Source: Salinilacustrithrix flava (GTDB taxonomy: Bacteria > Actinomycetota > Acidimicrobiia > Acidimicrobiales > Salinilacustritrichaceae). Taken from it: DNA of 64,000 nucleotides. Position 1 is the first letter of the stretch. The number at the start of each line of letters is the position of its first letter. The translations under genes were made by a program, and so were the position numbers. Location: the NCBI RefSeq assembly GCF_041228405.1, contig NZ_CP133888.1, forward strand, positions 4,030,001-4,094,000, given 5' to 3'. Positions 63,135 to 64,000 of this stretch are shown piece after piece. The notes below the pieces were generated by a model that was not told where the DNA came from, ran no database searches, and was given only the letters and a program-made list of their open reading frames with translations.

Positions 63135-63140
63135 TCGACC

Positions 63141-63251
63141 ATGGGCCTCAACCCCTACCGCCCCCAGAAGCACCGTCGCAGCGATCTCGTCTTCGTGGCC
63201 GCCGGCCTCATCGTCGCCGTGCTGCTCGTGCTCTGGGCCCTTTTCGGCTAG
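63141..63251 (+). CDS. 36-residue small membrane protein
   Basis: The product is MGLNPYRPQKHRRSDL followed by one hydrophobic helix (about 17-35, VFVAAGLIVAVLLVLWALFG) and the stop. The basic N-terminus would stay in the cytosol. The ATG has a -10 hexamer TAGTGT 6 bp upstream and no ribosome-binding site, as expected of a leaderless gene. I believe short proteins of this NPYR-plus-helix type recur in actinobacteria, but this was not checked. Function unknown. Confidence 0.7.
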   Translation: MGLNPYRPQKHRRSDLVFVAAGLIVAVLLVLWALFG

Positions 63252-63345
63252 CTCAGGCTCCGGCCCCTGCGGGCCGTTCGGCCCTCGCAACGCTGCCGCC
63301 TGCTCGCTGGCGCTCCCGACGCCGGCCTTCGGCTAGCTCGGGCTC
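63243..63345. repeat. 18-bp direct repeat with a GC-rich palindromic core
   Basis: ttcggctagctcaggctc (63243-63260) recurs with one mismatch at 63328-63345, 85 bp away. Between the copies, cggccc-ctgc-gggccg (near 63261) can fold as a hairpin. This lies between the convergent small-protein gene and yraN and may be an interspersed repeat or a duplicated terminator region. Confidence 0.5.
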
Positions 63346-63688
63346 AGAAGCAGCCCTCGTAGCGCTCCACCTGGCCGCGCAGCACGCTGACCACGTCGAA
63401 GCGCAGGACCCGGGCCCGGTTGCCCGTCTCGGCGCAGAACCGCTGGGCCAACCCGCGGATGCGGCGCTGCTTGGTGACGGTGACGGCCTCGGCCGGGTGC
63501 CCGAAGCGATCGGACGTGCGGGTCTTCACCTCGGCGAACACGAGCACGTCGTTGCGGCGGAGGACGAGGTCGAGCTCGCCGTCGCCGCAGCGCCAGTTGC
63601 GGGCCACGACCTCGTAGCCGTCGGCCTCGTACCGGCGGGCCGCGAGGCGCTCGCCGTGGGCACCGAGCTTCTGGCGGGCGACGGTCAC
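63344..63688 (-). CDS. yraN: YraN/UPF0102 family nuclease-like protein
   Basis: The protein has 114 residues with the conserved pattern LGAHGERLAARRYEADGYEVVARNWRCGDGELDLVLRRNDVLVFAEVKTR, a PD-(D/E)xK-like core (E-D ... E-V-K). The role is not established but is often linked to DNA or competence because of its neighbourhood with comM and dprA. The start is GTG at 63688. It follows the DUF2469 gene by 10 bp. Confidence 0.9.
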   Translation of the reverse strand: MTVARQKLGAHGERLAARRYEADGYEVVARNWRCGDGELDLVLRRNDVLVFAEVKTRTSDRFGHPAEAVTVTKQRRIRGLAQRFCAETGNRARVLRFDVVSVLRGQVERYEGCF

Positions 63689-63698
63689 GGGCCGGGTC

Positions 63699-64000
63699 CT
63701 AGCTGGGGCCCTTGCGGAACGACTCGAGGTCGATGTCGGCCTTGGGGAGCTCTTCGATGTTGACGTCCTTGAACGTCACGACCTGGACCCGGGACACGAA
63801 GCGGCTGGAGCGGTACATGTCCCACACCCAGGCGTCGCGCAGCTCGAGCTCGACGAAGGGGGTGCCGCCGGCGTCGCGCACGGTGCGCTGAACCTCGTTG
63901 GCCAGGTAGAAGCGGCGCTCGGTCTCCACCACGTAGGTGAACGTGGGGCTGACGTCTTTGTACTCGCGGTACAGCTGGAGCTCGATGTCGGCTTCGTAGG
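63699..64000 (-). CDS. DUF2469 family protein, 5' end beyond the window
   Basis: The visible part (about 100 codons) reads through YEADIELQLYREYKDVSP, VVETERRFYLANEV, FVELELRDAWVWDMYRSSRFV and TFKDVNIEELPKADIDL, matching the C-terminal bulk of DUF2469, a family of unknown function found in actinobacteria and usually next to yraN. The frame stays open to the window edge, so the start codon is not visible; the GTG at 63932 is internal. Confidence 0.88.
   Translation of the reverse strand, partial: YEADIELQLYREYKDVSPTFTYVVETERRFYLANEVQRTVRDAGGTPFVELELRDAWVWDMYRSSRFVSRVQVVTFKDVNIEELPKADIDLESFRKGPS

Overview
The window is chromosomal DNA from a high-GC Gram-positive bacterium, most likely an actinobacterium of the class Acidimicrobiia. 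Reasons: G+C-rich coding bias throughout; a WhiG-family sigma factor lying between xerC and the rpsB-tsf-pyrH-frr-cdsA block, as in actinobacteria; a DUF2469 gene beside yraN, comM and dprA; a 13E12-type DUF222/HNH protein; and many apparently leaderless starts. The class is inferred from gene content only; no 16S or other taxonomic marker was compared.

Almost all housekeeping genes are on the minus strand, so they read from right to left. From the right edge: DUF2469 (cut by the window end), yraN, an enoyl-CoA hydratase family gene, comM, dprA, xerC, whiG, a secreted LytM/lipase fusion, rpsB, tsf, pyrH, frr, cdsA, dxr, rseP and ispG. The order resumes with proS, rimP, nusA, ylxR, infB and DUF503, then rbfA, an nrnA-like gene, truB, ribF and an alpha/beta hydrolase at the left edge. 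These genes are tightly packed, and most junctions overlap by ATGA or GTGA. Two of them (nusA/ylxR and tsf/pyrH) overlap by CTGA, which implies CTG start codons.

Three blocks interrupt this backbone. (1) Between truB and ribF lies a seven-gene Tad/Flp-type pilus or secretion cluster (2318-10973: tadE, tadG, cpaB, tadZ, tadA, a VWA-TadB fusion, tadC). Its two surface-protein genes are visibly lower in G+C. (2) Between infB/DUF503 and rbfA lies a small accessory patch (13551-16172): a small barrel-like protein, a DUF222/HNH protein, a Phd/PIN toxin-antitoxin pair behind a perfect 16-bp palindrome, and a YdeI/OmdA-family protein. (3) Between ispG and proS lies about 24 kb (23353-47463). It holds a 3182-residue secreted multidomain RHS/YD-repeat protein, a divergent SARP/AfsR-type ATPase regulator, a three-gene acyl-CoA-linked operon, and recC-recB-recD.

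The most unusual locus is the RHS/SARP pair. The giant protein joins three cell-wall-binding (CWB2) repeats, a Thr/Ser linker, PASTA repeats, Ig-like and discoidin-like regions, FG-GAP repeats, a MopE-type Cys/Asp motif and a long RHS barrel, and ends in a hydrophobic C-terminal tip. No immunity gene is evident beside it. The 97-bp region shared with the regulator carries two identical heptamers at an 11-bp period, the layout of known SARP operators. A Tad apparatus, dprA, comM, xerC and recBCD in one window would fit DNA uptake and processing, but this is inference.
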